Shown: in pieces, positions 41,119-51,840 of the stretch
How the letters are laid out: each line of letters begins with the position of its first letter
Numbering within the stretch: position 1 is the stretch's first letter
From: Zymoseptoria tritici IPO323
Lineage: Eukaryota; Ascomycota; Dothideomycetes; Mycosphaerellales; Mycosphaerellaceae
Reading direction: 5' to 3'
Assembly (NCBI RefSeq): GCF_000219625.1
Contig: NC_018199.1
Span: forward strand, 124,001 to 188,000
Length of the DNA stretch: 64,000 nucleotides
Translations under genes and position numbers: made by a program
Notes under the pieces: generated by a model
Databases searched by the model: none
Told to the model about the DNA's origin: nothing
The model's input: the letters and a program-made list of their open reading frames with translations, nothing else

Positions 41119-43570
41119 CTATTTACGTCCTATAGGAGTCTATAACTATGTAGGACAGCTGTCTCGCGACAGTAGTCTATCTATGTATAATCGTTGTTCT
41201 CTCGTATCTCTTAACCTTAGGGAAAGACCCGTGCCTAGGATAGTAGTAAGCTAGTATCGAAGGACTTTAAAGAAAGACAAATAAAGAAAGGTAAAAGGAG
41301 TATAGGCTAGACGGTCTCGTCTTCGCCTCTTACTAGGTACTAGGACCTAGAAGCAATCTTTATATCCGAGAGAAAGGTAGTAAGGTATTTCTAGAGTTCC
41401 TTATCTTCTACTATTTCTAGTAGAGATTGTGCTTGTTGTAGCAGTAGTAGCCTAAATACATTATAGATAGGGTAGCTACATACGAGGTGTTCTACTGTTT
41501 CTCGTCGTCCGTAAGGGTAGTCTAGCGTCGTTGCGTGTCTAAAGCAATAGAGATAGGACTTTAGGTATCCGTATCCTAATAGGATAGTATAGAAGGCACT
41601 AGTTAAAGCGCGTCTTCCTCCTATTCTATGTTTTCCTAGCGAGCTCTATAGAAATCGACTAAGGTAGCTATTTGTATTCCTAGGTACCTTATTAATCTCC
41701 TATTATCTTGCTATTTCGTATCGGGTTTTCTAGACGCTAAAGAGATTGTCTTTTGCGTAGTTAGCCCTCTTATGTTCTACGAAATGCTTATATTGTCGGA
41801 GTCGATAATAGAGTAGTTATATCTGTGTTCTCTATTATTTTTGCGGAAGTATCTCTCTCGAGTCCTTATATTAGACTTCTCGCGTATCCGAAGGCGCGCT
41901 TTAGATAGCGAGTCTTATAGGGTAGTTTTTAGGTAGCTTTGCTACGCGTAGAGAGTATAAAATTAACTATCTTTCTAGGCGTAGATCTAGGGGGAAGAGA
42001 TTTAACTCTACTTCGGACAGGACGTTTAGGGCGGTACGGAAAACGCCTAGGATCTTTCTACAAGCTTTACTTTATAGAGATACTAGAGGTTTTATACTCT
42101 TTTTTAACCGCTACTAAACTAGGGCCCTGTAGTCTGCTATTATAGTAACGTAGGCTAGGTAGATCTTTCTTAACAATATAGAAGATAGACCGCGTTCGGT
42201 ATTTGCTAGTCTTTCTAATTAATAGAATGCTGCTTATGCTTATGCCGATCTTATTATAATATACTCCTTAAAGGTAAGACTAGCGTCTAGCTAAATCCTA
42301 AGCTACCTTATTACTTTCTTTACTAGGCGAACAATATTGCTGTTTGGAAGAATTACTAGGCAATCGGACCCTTTCCCTTTTAAGAAGTGTACTAGGTCTG
42401 TCTTTGCTAGGTCGAAAGTAATCGAGTTCTTCTTTCCTAGGTCTATTAGCCTTCTTGCCTTATGTTCTAGTACCTTAGAGTTCTTCTTAAGGGACGTAGA
42501 CGAGGTAGATAGTCTAATGTCGTCGACGTAGGAACTAGGAGTAACTCCTTATAGCAAGAAGAATATGTCGCGCGTATAGATAAGAAAGAGGATAGGAGAC
42601 ATCGGGCTGCCTTGCGGAACGCCGATCTCTATATCCTAGAATTCCTATATCTGTCTATCGAATACTATTCGTAGGTGTCTATTGCTTATAAACGACTAAA
42701 CCTAATGTATAAGGCTATGCGGAAGCCTTAACTAGATTATTATTCTTAACAGTTAGTTCTTTGTAACGTAGTTGTATGCTCCTTTTACATCGAGGAAGAT
42801 AACCGAAGTCTTCTTTTTCTTTCTTCGATTCTCCTCGATTTCGTTTGTTAAGAGAAGCACCGTATTAATAGCCGATTTCTTCTTTCGCCCTCCTAACTAC
42901 GAGTTATATAGAAGGGGCTTCGTCTCTACGATAATCCCTAGGCGTTTTGCAAGTATTCTCTCGCTAATCTTACTAAGATAGTTTAGGAGAGAGATAACTT
43001 GGTAGGCCTTAGGGACTAAATAGTCTAGTTTTCCCGGCTTTGCTAGAACTACGCCTGTCGCAACTTTCTAGCATCGGGGGTAGTATCCTTCGTCGAGTAG
43101 CCTACTGTATATACGTAGAAAGGTAATAGGAATAGCGCTGTACGCTTTACTAATAATAGCTTGCGTAATACCGTCTAGGCCCGGCGTTTTTCCTTTTACT
43201 ATCTTCGTGCTATAGGCGGCAGCGAGTTCCTCTTCGGTTAGCGTAGTCCAGCCCTAATCCCCGGCTATATACGCTTCCTAACAGCTAGGTAGAGGTTCCT
43301 CGGTAGGAGGGCGCGGAAATAAGGCTTCGGAGAAGGCCTTACATTTCCCCTCGAAAGAATCTTTATTGTTTATCGTAGGTATCTATCTTCGGCTGCTATT
43401 CCTAGTATAGGACATAGCTTTAAAGATAGATTTCGAGTCTTCCTTTTCGAGGAAAGCGTTCTAGTAGTTCTTCTTAGCTGTTTTAATAGCTTGGAAGTAC
43501 TCGTTTCTTGCTTTCGTATACGCCTCTTTCTCGTCTAGCGTCGGCGTACGTCCGTAGGTAAAGGTCTGTC
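41119..43570 (-). pseudogene. 5'-truncated LINE (Tad1/I-type) reverse transcriptase, RIP-damaged
   Basis: Minus-strand translation gives a non-LTR reverse transcriptase. The pre-RT linker is TLDEKEAYTKARNEYFQAIK (about 43,490-43,550). The thumb/finger start is ELAAAYSTKIVKGKTPGLDG with ISKAYSAIP (about 43,120-43,230). Motif A is TSVIFLDVKGAYNYV (about 42,790) and the catalytic YVDD box is YVDDIRLSTSST near 42,510-42,540. The C-terminal domain is RLANTERGLSSILLRKIYLA (about 42,125-42,200) and RKILGVFRTALNVLSEVELN (about 42,000-42,060). Stops are almost all TAG where Gln or Trp is expected, the RIP signature. The endonuclease half is absent. Known family features; gene order and truncation seen directly. 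Confidence 0.88.
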
Positions 43571-45600
43571 TATATGGGCCCTCGACTAAGTTAATAGCAT
43601 GGTTAGTAGCTCGATGCGTTAGCAACGCAGAAGCGGAGTTAGAGTTAAATACGTCGGTGTAGTCTAAGAGAGCCGTAGGGATTTTAACTACCTTTACTTC
43701 GGCTAAGCCGACGGTGTATGCGAGGCGCATGGATCCTACAGGTGTTACTGTAATCTACCCGACGATAACAAGCAGAGTCTTGTCGTTCCTTAACTCTTTC
43801 TTTAATCTTTTGTACGAGATCCTGCCGATGGTTTCGGTCCCTAGACCCTATCGCTAGGTTCCCGCACCGACCTAGATGTTAATTCCTTTCGTCGTTATAG
43901 TGTGTTGTCTAAAGAGGATCTCTAGTCTATCCTTGTCTACCCTATATATAAGTATAGTGTGTTCTTTGACGATACCCTTGTCGTCTATTATCCGAACAGG
44001 AACATTATACACGCTATAATAGGTTATGCTTTAATCTTAAAGCCAAACTAGAGATAGGAGTTCGGCCTCGACTATTGCGAGGTTATAGCAAACTATAAAC
44101 TTCTGGTCGATTAGGGTGATTTGCGACCCTGTATTAAACGTGGCGGAGACTATGCGATGTCCCTGCGACAATATAATATCGACCTGTCGAGTAATAACCT
44201 GTCTAGCTTCAATAGGCCGCACTAATTTCGGCTTCGTTATACTTTGTGCGGTTACGACGAAGCCTATCCTTTTCTTAAACCGATTAGAGCTCGGTTTGGA
44301 TTTCTACCTCCCTATCCTTTCTAGGGACAGGTAGTTAAGATATAACCAGCCTTTCCGTATGTCTAGTAGCTGATAGTAGAGGATAAATCGGCGGGGCGCG
44401 AAGGGAGATTAGAGCCTCCTCTAAAGCCCCTACGATTTCCTCTACTACGATTATTACCGTTGCCTCTCTAGCCTCCTCTACGGTTATTCCTATTAGAGTT
44501 TCGGCCCTAGCTGTTATTTCTTGGCTCGCGGTTGCGAGGCGCTAGCGTCTTAGAAGGTTCTAGAGGTCTCTAACTAGTGCTCGTAGAGGGAGCTTTTGCA
44601 TCCTTAATGTTCTTTTCTATACGAGACGTAAGGTCTATAAGCTTTGTGCGAGTAGTTAGTATTATATTGTAATCTATAATCTTAATACGAACATCCTTAC
44701 GAAGTCGCATATAAAACATATACAACGACTATTCCTCCGAAGGCAATAGTAGAAGCTAAGCTTCGATGCTTTCTAAGTATGTAAGGAACGAGCGTGCGGA
44801 CTAATCCTTGCCTTATACCGCGACGCGATGCTTCTTAAAGGACTCGAGCTTACGAGCATCCGGATCGTCTAGTAGGTTGTTAAGGAATTCTATAAATCCT
44901 ACCTAAGTTACTACGGTACGCAGGTTAGGGTTGTTAGCCTACCAGCTGTACTAGCGTTCTCTCGGATCGTAAGAGTAAGCTAGGTATTGCATAGACTATA
45001 TAACCTTCTAAGAATTACTACGGAACGACTGCGGTACATTAGTAAATACAAGCTCGCATTCGAAGCGCTAGTTACGCAGCTCCTTTACGCTCTTGCCCTT
45101 AAGGTTAAAAGGCTTCTTGATATTAATCTTGGCTCTTCTAACTCCGGCAAACTCTTTATCGGACCGCACCCTTTTATGTCTAGTTACGCGACCGTAGGCG
45201 ATATCGTCTACTAAGTTCTTATTAAGTTCCTTTATCTTTCTAAGCTTTTTCCGAAGGAAAGCTTTGGTAAGAGCCTCTTCCGCAGCGACGGCAGCCTAGA
45301 GGTCGACTATTTCGTCGATTTCGGTATTATCGTCTTCGTTTCCCTTGGCGGGATCCGCCGGCGGAGTAATTGCGTGCTCTTCCTTAGAGAGTGTCGAGGT
45401 GATATCGTCACCTTCCTCTTAGTCGGCAATAAGGTTATCTTAGTCGTTATTAACGACTTCCTTAATACGACCCGCATTAGTAGCAGCTTCGGCAGTAATG
45501 CCCTGTTTATCGGGCATAGCGCTACTTATAAGTAGCTCGTCTCTTCCTATAGCGACCCTAGTAGTTCGCTTAGGTAGCATCCTCGGACTGTTACCCTTAT
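43571..45600 (-). pseudogene. Ty3/gypsy gag-protease-RT start, RIP-damaged
   Basis: The minus strand from an ATG near 45,579 (MLPKRTTRVAIGRDELLISS) reads a gag with FIEFLNNLLDDPDARKLESF and VWGKDWSARSFLTYLES-like text (Trp/Gln now TAG), then a basic Arg/Gly/Asn tract and a decayed CCHC knuckle (YGKAGYI...CP, about 44,340). The retropepsin follows: ATFNTGSQITLIDQKFIVCY (about 44,095-44,155; the active-site Asp appears as Asn). The RT begins DYTDVFNSNSAS then HRATNHAINLVEG (about 43,580-43,660), the conserved entry of gypsy RTs. It then stops and LINE sequence continues. The remainder of RT, RNase H and integrase are absent from the window. Confidence 0.85.
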
Positions 45601-45625
45601 AGTAAAGGTTAAGGAAGAATTACTA

Positions 45626-45927
45626 TGTAATAATAAGTAGTAGGGATGTATAAATAAGCGTACTACTTAGGTGTGCAATAGTGTAAGGATACCGTACTAT
45701 CTGGTGTAAGAGTAATTCTTACCCTTTCGATCCGCCTACGGCGGCTACCTATTTAACCCTCGAGAGATGGACACGAGTCGGTGCGGAATAGGTACGGGAC
45801 GCCTACGACTTGCTACGCGACATCTGACTCGCACCCGCATGTGCATACCGCAACGATATCGCAGGGACTTTGCAACAACCTAAAGGTCCCTACGGTCCGC
45901 CTGCGTTCAGCCTTGGCGCCTTTCACA
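45626..45927 (-). repeat. Putative 5' LTR of the gypsy element
   Basis: On the minus strand, hAT transposase coding stops abruptly at 45,928 and non-coding sequence starts TGTGAAAGGCGCC. I end the LTR at TTATTATTACA (45,626), giving TG...CA termini and about 302 bp. No second LTR is in the window to confirm the borders. Confidence 0.5.
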
Positions 45928-46876
45928 GTAATGCCCTCTTTGCTACTAACTAGTTAGGGTGTAGCTCCTTTAGAATAAGGTCGACGAGGGCGTCGTTAGT
46001 GCCGATGTTATCGCACATAAAGTATCCGAGTCGTCCCTTCTTATCTAAGCTATATTCCTTAATAACCTCTATTAGAGCGGCCGCCTTGTTAAGAGCTAAC
46101 TTCGCACTATAGGTCCTTCTAAACGCTAACAATCGCTACCGCCGCACGCCTCTACTATCGATAAAGTAAGCGAACACGCTAAGGATCGAGTAGTTGTTTA
46201 GCGACGTCCAGCTATTAAAGGACAGGTAAACACTACTAACTACGCTTCTTAGCTCGCTCTAAACCGACCGCTTCTCGATCTCGTATGCCTCTATAATCTA
46301 CCGCCGAATCGTCGATGCCGCTCGAGGCAACAGTCCACCTATTAAAGAGCTAAGGAACTTAATAAGGTCGCGGAAGTACTCGTTCTCGACTATCCTAAAG
46401 GCAATATAGCAGTATACTATCTAGCGTACGAGGAGGTCCTTAAATTTAGTAAGGGCATACTACTTAGTAAGCTGTTAATATACTACACCTTCTATAAAGG
46501 ACGTCTTAACGGCCGATACTCTAACAACTGCCTCGCTAGTTACTCGGTTAAGCTAGTGCTTGTTATATAGATAATTAAGTAATAAGCCGTTGCTATTGTA
46601 ATAGTATAGTAATACCTACTCGTAGCTAGACTTCTTATACTAGTAATAGTAGAAGTACCTCCTCGAGTCCTTAGAGCTTATTAACGCCTTACTAGCCTTC
46701 TAGATAGATAATGTTAGCTTACGGCTCTTGCTAGTCTTAACGAGGGCTAAGCATCGAGTGTATTTAACACTATTAATAAGGAAGGTATCCTTCTTAAGCT
46801 CTGTATTAAAGCGAGGGTTTAATAAACAGAGCGTAATCTTGTCGGTTACTAGCTTAGCTCTAAATAGCGAGAACAT
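45928..46876 (-). pseudogene. hAT transposase, N-terminal part, RIP-damaged
   Basis: Minus strand from the ATG at 46,876 (MFSLFRAKLVTDKITLCLLN). A BED-type zinc-finger region is recognisable but decayed (RRYFYYY, then NGLLLNYLYNKH). Next come FKDLLVR, IVYCYIAFRIVENEYFRDLI, VVSSVYLSFNSWTSLNNYSI and YFIDSRGVRR, the usual first catalytic-Asp neighbourhood of fungal hAT proteins. Last is GRLGYFMCDNIGTNDALVDL, the conserved GYFxxDNxxxND block, which ends at KELHPN. The reading then hits the gypsy LTR. Eight or so TAG codons replace Gln/Trp. About 315 codons remain of a protein that normally has 600-800; the RW dimerisation domain is missing. Confidence 0.88.
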
Positions 46877-47111
46877 AGTAATAGATAGAACAAGAGTGTT
46901 GTTAGATAACTAGATAACTACACTATTGTAGACTCGACATAGAGGTTGCAGAGTCTGCTGTTATGCAGTGCAACAACACCCCTGCAGCCCTATGCTATAG
47001 CATCTTAATAGCAGTAGCATAGCATAAACAACACTGCTAATGCTAGCTAACAACACTAAGAGCTATGCTATTTATGCTAACAAGATGCTAATGCCAGCCA
47101 TGCCAATAGCG

Positions 47112-47133
47112 TGCCAGGCCAACAAGCTCACTG
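47112..47133. repeat. Right TIR of the hAT element
   Basis: Reverse complement of the left 22-bp TIR; ends CCAGGCCAACAAGCTCACTG. Confidence 0.93.
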
Positions 47134-47141
47134 AGTGTGAG
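47134..47141. repeat. Right target-site duplication of the hAT element
   Basis: AGTGTGAG, identical to 40,863-40,870. Confidence 0.93.
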
Positions 47142-48320
47142 TGTGATGATGAGGGTGTGATTTCCACTCTCAAGAATCTCCCGTGCCATGAGCCGCAATT
47201 GACTGAGCCATTGCAAGTTCAGCGTCTGCCTCCCTCTGCGATGCTCCTCTCTCCTCACTCTCCCCGCTATGGCACCTACACTGGCCTCACCGACGGCCAA
47301 TCACGGGATTGCTAGGTGATCATCTTGCTATGTAACAGGCCGCGTTAACAAGCACACACAAGGATCTTGCGCCACTAGCATCGACTGGATTGGTTCACGC
47401 CGGATTGCAAACCTCGCAGCAGAAAGAGCAAAACGCATTCATGCCAAAGGGAAAATGAATGAATGGGAATGTGATGTCGAGCAACGACTTCGGACACTAT
47501 CGATCTGGGCCGACGCACGGTGCTTCACTAGGCGACGAGTCGGGTTTCGCATAGGAAGAGGAAGGTGCATCTCCGATGGACGTGAGCAATATCCTTTGGA
47601 ATCCCTGGGTGCCACGGCGTTGGCAAAGAGCATGGGGTCATGAGCGTGGTTGGAAAGTGAAGTTGACACGGCCGAGGACCTTTTGATAGTTCCAAAGTGT
47701 ATTCATTCCATGCTCAGAAGACGATCTTCCAACCCGGCCGTTCGAACTTGAGGAGTGGTGCGGCTTAGTTGCCTGCTTACCAACGACACTTCCGTTCAGC
47801 GGCAGTCTTGGCCTTCTCAATCTCTTGACGCTCTGGGCGGCGGAGGGCTTGGTGGCGCTCCTTTATGACATCGAGGTCTTGTGCACTCTAGCCAGGTCAC
47901 GCATGTCTCCTCCAGCCGCGTTAAACAACGAACCGGAGAGACGACGGCGGTCTCCCATCGTGCACTCTCGGCCAACTACAGGATCATCCTCCACTCCCAC
48001 TCAACGACGAAGTTAAGAGCGGCGGCAGCAGCCTTACGTCATGTATTGCGCCGATGGCAAAGGTCACGTTTCAACGAGGTCCGAGCACCAGCAGTCTCTC
48101 GTTGCAGAAGCTCGATAACAACGGAGCCGAGAGCGACGGCGGGACTGAAAACGGGCTGATACATTCAGCAAAATCTTCTTCGCCACGCTTCCGACCGTAC
48201 CTGCTCCTTAGCGGATGATGCCTCCGCCCGTTCCATCACACAAACCGCTCTCCGCCCAGCTTACCGCCATATCACAGCCCGCAATCCAACTCACTCCTTC
48301 TCGGATTAACAAAGCATTCA
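47142..48320. other. No confident gene
   Basis: Short overlapping ORFs (for example minus 47,439-47,669 and plus 47,881-48,159) without convincing composition. This is the right flank of the hAT insertion; removing the element and one duplication joins 40,870 to 47,142 in GTGTGAGTGTGATG, a simple GTGTGA-rich target. Confidence 0.3.
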
Positions 48321-48327
48321 TTGGAAC

Positions 48328-48867
48328 ATGTACTACCCATCGCCGGTGCTACATTGTTCGGGTCCTCCGCAGCGTCCAGGGCAGCAGGCCATCACTGCTG
48401 TGAGCCTGCTGTCGAAGGCCCGCAACGAGGATCTGCAGTGCATGCTCGATCTCGACGGCGCTCACGCGGGTGTTGCTGGCATGCTGTCCGCCGGACTCCT
48501 CGCTTCTCTGACGCTGTCATACAAGCAGGTTGGCCTCGGATGCCGGTATGTGGGGTGGAGACACGTCGCGGCGGCGGTGGTCGTCGCGAATTTCGGGGCG
48601 TTGCGGCGGTCGTGACTCTGCGTTTGCGCCGGAAGCGCTTCGGGGGAGCCCGGTGGTGTTCTCGAAGTGGTGGGAAGTGTGGCGGACACCCAAGGCCGCA
48701 GTCCGGTGGTGGAGGTCGTACTGGATGCGCTTAGCCTGTTTCTGTGCATCCTTTGTGACATGGAATATAACACATACGACCTAGTAGCTACCTTCCCTGG
48801 CGGAACTCTGGCTTGGACCAATCTGCACCACAGCATGAATTTGGCCTGGACAGCACCATGTCGGTAA
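48328..48867 (+). pseudogene. Orphan gene, two good frames with a shift
   Basis: The plus ORF 48,328-48,615 starts at ATG (MYYPSPVLHCSGPPQRPGQQ) and holds KARNEDLQCMLDLDGAHAGV, then a hydrophobic stretch (GMLSAGLLASLTLSYKQVGL). From about 48,650 another frame carries VVGSVADTQGRSPVVEVVLD and ALSLFLCILCDMEYNTYDLV to SMNLAWTAPCR at the stop at 48,867. The two join only by a frame change near 48,610-48,650. Two hydrophobic segments suggest a membrane protein. The family is not recognised. Confidence 0.4.
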
Positions 48868-48869
48868 AT

Positions 48870-49490
48870 CAATTAATAGACGCAAACCTCAAGGTCACGA
48901 AAGGCCGTACTTTGGCCTCTTGGCCTCCATCAGTATTGCCGTCTTCCCTAGCTTGACCTCAATCCACCGATTCTGCCAACGATTGATCAAGATTGCGTAT
49001 GAAGAGTCGGTGGAGGGTCTCAAAAGTGATACTCCCAGCCTCAAAGCGGTGTGTATCGACTGACACAATATACAGAGCAACGAAATGAAGGAACGGCTTT
49101 CCTTTTCGACTGTCAGAAATATGTGGATGTGTAGCAACGAGTGCCGCATGATGCTCGTGCAGATGACCCCGTTTCTTGCAAAGGCCTCGGAGCCAAGTCG
49201 GAAATGTGTAGGTCCGCTCAAAGGTCCTTCTCCCTGGGCGGTGCAGGTCAGCTATCTTCGCATCAAGCGCCTCCTTCTCGTCCTGCGGCCGACGGTTTCT
49301 CGTGATGTAGCCGGGTCCCAGATCTTCCTTCTATGAGATTTGAACACCGTGCGGTCTTCTGTCCGCGCAAACCTCCGACTTGGACGTAGAATTGAGCGAT
49401 AGTTAGTATGGGTCGTGGTAGTGTGTTGGCTCCAGGGTCGTTTCATCCCGCTACAGACCTGCTCCTCCAACCACACTGCACTTAATTCTG
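48870..49490. other. No confident gene
   Basis: Minus ORF 48,895-49,221 (RHSLLHIHIFLTVEKESRSF, then Leu/Ser-rich) and plus ORF 49,085-49,336 overlap; neither is compelling. Confidence 0.25.
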
Positions 49491-49523
49491 CCAGCTCAAC
49501 CCAACTCTTCCGGCTCTCGAATA

Positions 49524-50595
49524 CTAGCAACGTTGTCGAAGTTGGCCGAAGTTGGAGCGAGCCGCGAGATTGAAGTTGGAGTAAGTGTGGTGCAGCTCGT
49601 TTCCATCGTCCACAGGAATAGGTCCAAGCAGCAGGGCGGTGATATCGAGGTGAGGTAGAGCCGGAGGTAGGAGCTGCGGTGGTTTGTGCGGTCGAAGGAT
49701 GATGTCTGGTTGTACTTCAAGCAAGGTCCAAGGGAGATCGGGACAATGGGAGTTGCGGGCGATAAAAAGGCGGCAATTCGCCCTCATGCTGTCCACCTGT
49801 GCTTTGCGAAGTATGCTGCTGCGATCTATAGCCAAGTTTCTAGAAAACAAGAGCGAGAACCTCCGCGGCATCGCCTCTCCACTTCCGTTCACAGCTATCC
49901 CTGCTCCGTATTCTCAAGCCTCTCCTTCTCGCCTTCGGATTCGTCCCAAAATGGCCCAGCTTGTCGTCCAGTGTCGCCTTCTGCACTTCGTACTCGTCCG
50001 CAGCATTCCATGCCGCCTTCGCAGTCGAAGCATGAACGCATCCTCAACCATATCGTCCAGACCAGCATCGCCGAGCTTCTGCTTGAGAACTTCCTTCAGC
50101 ATGTCCAGGCCCTGCAGCGGCTCTAAAGTATTGGTCATCATCATCCCCTCCCAGTCCTCCTCTCCGTCTTCTTGCATTTCTCCAGAAACTGCATCCTGCT
50201 TTGCTGCCTTCTCTTTCGGCGACGTTGTAGCAGTATGCAGAGGAAGGCAACTAGGGTTGAAAGGACGATGAGAAGGAGGGCACACGCACCTCCACACGTT
50301 CGTGCTGCCGTGTTTTCGTGAACATTCGTTCCTGGCGTCAGTGATAGAGGTCGAGGCATCTGCGAAGGCTGGCGAGAATGTTGCTGTCAATGGGAGCGAT
50401 TCCCGCAGTGATGAGGATAATGAGAAGAACGTGAAGAAGAGGAAGAAGAGGAAGAAGAAGAAAAAGAAGCGCACAATCAATGAACCTGCCACCTTCGTTA
50501 CAGGACAATACAGCGGCCAGGATTTTGACGGCCGGCAGTCGTTGTTGCAATCGAGTTTCGGGTGTAGTGGGCTGGCGGCGCAAGGCTTTTAACAA
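49524..50595 (-). pseudogene. Orphan membrane/coiled-coil gene with frame changes
   Basis: Minus strand, 5' to 3'. KILAAVLSCNEGGRF is followed by a hydrophobic run over the AAG-rich tract (about 50,410-50,550). A classic single-span membrane segment with a basic stop-transfer comes next (GGACALLLIVLSTLVAFLCI, then RRRKRRQQSR, about 50,200-50,290). A shifted frame carries EDGEEDWEGMMMTNTLEPLQ and GLDMLKEVLKQKLGDAGLDD (about 50,050-50,170). Another gives AADEYEVQKATLDDKLGHFG (about 49,950-50,010). The last reads FSLLFSRNLAIDRSSILRKA, LPWTLLEVQPDIILRPHKPP and the end NFGQLRQRC at 49,524. Each piece is strongly protein-like. Introns or indels must link them. Confidence 0.4.
50424..50470. repeat. 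AAG-rich low-complexity tract
   Basis: GAAGAA/AAGAGG/AAGAAG repeats. The minus strand reads as a Phe/Leu-rich hydrophobic run, the plus strand as poly-Lys. Confidence 0.8.
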
Positions 50596-50599
50596 CTCG

Positions 50600-51050
50600 G
50601 CCAGTCTTTACAACTCGGCCAATCTTCCAGACATCCATCGCACGCACACACCCAGTCATCCTCCTCATATCCCGACCGCTGACGCTCCAAAACATCGGTC
50701 CCGGGCTGTCGACCTCCCACCGCCGGCTTCGTACCTTCTGCCTTCCATGACCCTATACTCGCTATGCACGTGCCTCTGGCTTCCAGCTCTTCGCTCGTCG
50801 CGAAGTTGTGTCGGTATCCTAGATAGTTCGGAGCCGTTGTTCGCTAAAATGGCGCTGCTAGGACAGAGGCTTCCGGACGAGGCCAGGGGAGTCGATGGCG
50901 AGCTCCGCCAATTTCACCATCTCGTAAGGCAGCGTGCAGCGGCTCTCGTGTCAGTCAATCCTGTGTACCCGTCTTAGCCTTCATCGTAGGGTCTAGCCTG
51001 TCCTACGACAGGCGTGGATCTTTTCTCTCCCTTGGACGATCCGTCGAGTT
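50600..51050. other. No confident gene
   Basis: Plus ORF 50,480-50,977 (165 codons) spans this stretch; its second half (EPLFAKMALLGQRLPDEARG, DGELRQFHHLVRQRAAALVS) is fairly protein-like, but the first half runs antisense over a better minus frame. Near-identical ACAACTCGGCCAGTCTT / ACAACTCGGCCAATCTT repeats occur at 50,592-50,627. Confidence 0.3.
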
Positions 51051-51534
51051 CTAGTACTGTCGCCGCTGTGGGTTGACTCTGCGGAGGAGGGTGTTGGACA
51101 AGGTCTGCGAGCCGCAACGTAGATAGTCCTCCTGAGGTGAAAAGCTCTCAGACACACTTCTCTTCGCCGCCGCGATTTGCCTGTTGAGCGGTCTGTCGGG
51201 TGGCGGTCGAGTAGTCTTCAGTCTCTTCGAAGACAACGATCTGCGCGGCGGCGCCATGTCTTCTTTTGACGTCGAGTCTGCAGGAAAGGCTCCATTTTCG
51301 CGTTGGAATACTGAATGGGTGTCGTGAAGAGCAAGAATTTAAGCGGGAAGGGATAACATTATTACGCCTGGGCTGAGCTTCGAGCAAGGATTGTTGCTGA
51401 AAAGCAAGCGGACTGATGGAATCGAGTGCGTGGCAGGTGCGTGCAGCGATTTTCCCGATTCCTGATGCGAGTTGACCTGTCTCCATTCCGAGCCCGCTTT
51501 CTCTTCTGGAAAGTCGGCTACGATGGCGGCCCAT
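51051..51534 (-). CDS. Orphan gene at the left border of the integrase transposon
   Basis: Two overlapping minus frames. 51,148-51,534 reads SGIGKIAARTCHALDSISPL and later DVKRRHGAAAQIVVFEETED. 51,051-51,257 reads MAPPRRSLSSKRLKTTRPPP and FSPQEDYLRCGSQTLSNTLL to the end at 51,051. A frame change near 51,230 may join them. The transposon at 51,522 cuts the 5' side. The ORF continues in phase across the reconstructed empty site for a few codons (the sequence at 56,916-56,960), so the element may have inserted in the gene. Confidence 0.3.
51518..51521. repeat. Probable left 4-bp target-site duplication
   Basis: CTAC, repeated at 56,916-56,919 immediately outside the other TIR. Four bases can match by chance, and a TA-only duplication is possible. 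Confidence 0.6.
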
Positions 51535-51561
51535 AGTGACATTTAGGCGGATTCATCGATT
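51522..51561. repeat. Left 40-bp TIR
   Basis: Begins GATGGCGGCCCATAGTGACA and ends TCATCGATT; identical over 40 bp to the reverse complement of 56,876-56,915. Confidence 0.95.
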
Positions 51562-51840
51562 TTCAACTTTACAATAACACTACCACCACTACTATTGTCG
51601 CCAATTGCTTGTATTGTCGCTATACAGCTGCGCCAGTCACTGCGCTAGTCACTCTAATTATCAACAATTATATATAAGTGCGCGCTAATACGCCGTTTGG
51701 TTAGATAAGTGTTATTTTCTTCGACTCTTAAACCTCTTATTAACACCACTACTTCCACCACCTCTCGTCGTCGCTCGTAGCGCGCTCGCTACACAATATA
51801 TATATCTCGTAACATCGCACCGCGCGCGTACGTAAAAATA

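Larger units (their letters stand above)
40871..47133 (-). mobile_element. Composite hAT transposon with nested retroelement sequence
   Basis: Both ends begin with the same 22 bp (CAGTGAGCTTGTTGGCCTGG, then CA) in inverted orientation and are flanked by a perfect 8-bp duplication AGTGTGAG. Inside, read on the minus strand: subterminal repeats, the N-terminal part of a hAT transposase, a Ty3/gypsy LTR-gag-protease-RT start, a LINE RT, a (CAAA)n tail and the hAT 3' end. The interior is AT-rich and RIP-mutated; the ends are not. Subterminal blocks such as GTGTTGTTTATAGTAGTA (two copies near 40,988-41,028) face ATAAACAACACT at about 47,025. The C-terminal half of the transposase, with the dimerisation domain, is missing, so the copy is dead. 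Confidence 0.93.

Noticed and set aside
42337..42981. Phe/Ser-rich plus-strand ORFs in the hAT block
   Set aside because: They are antisense to the LINE reverse transcriptase (YVDD box on the minus strand).
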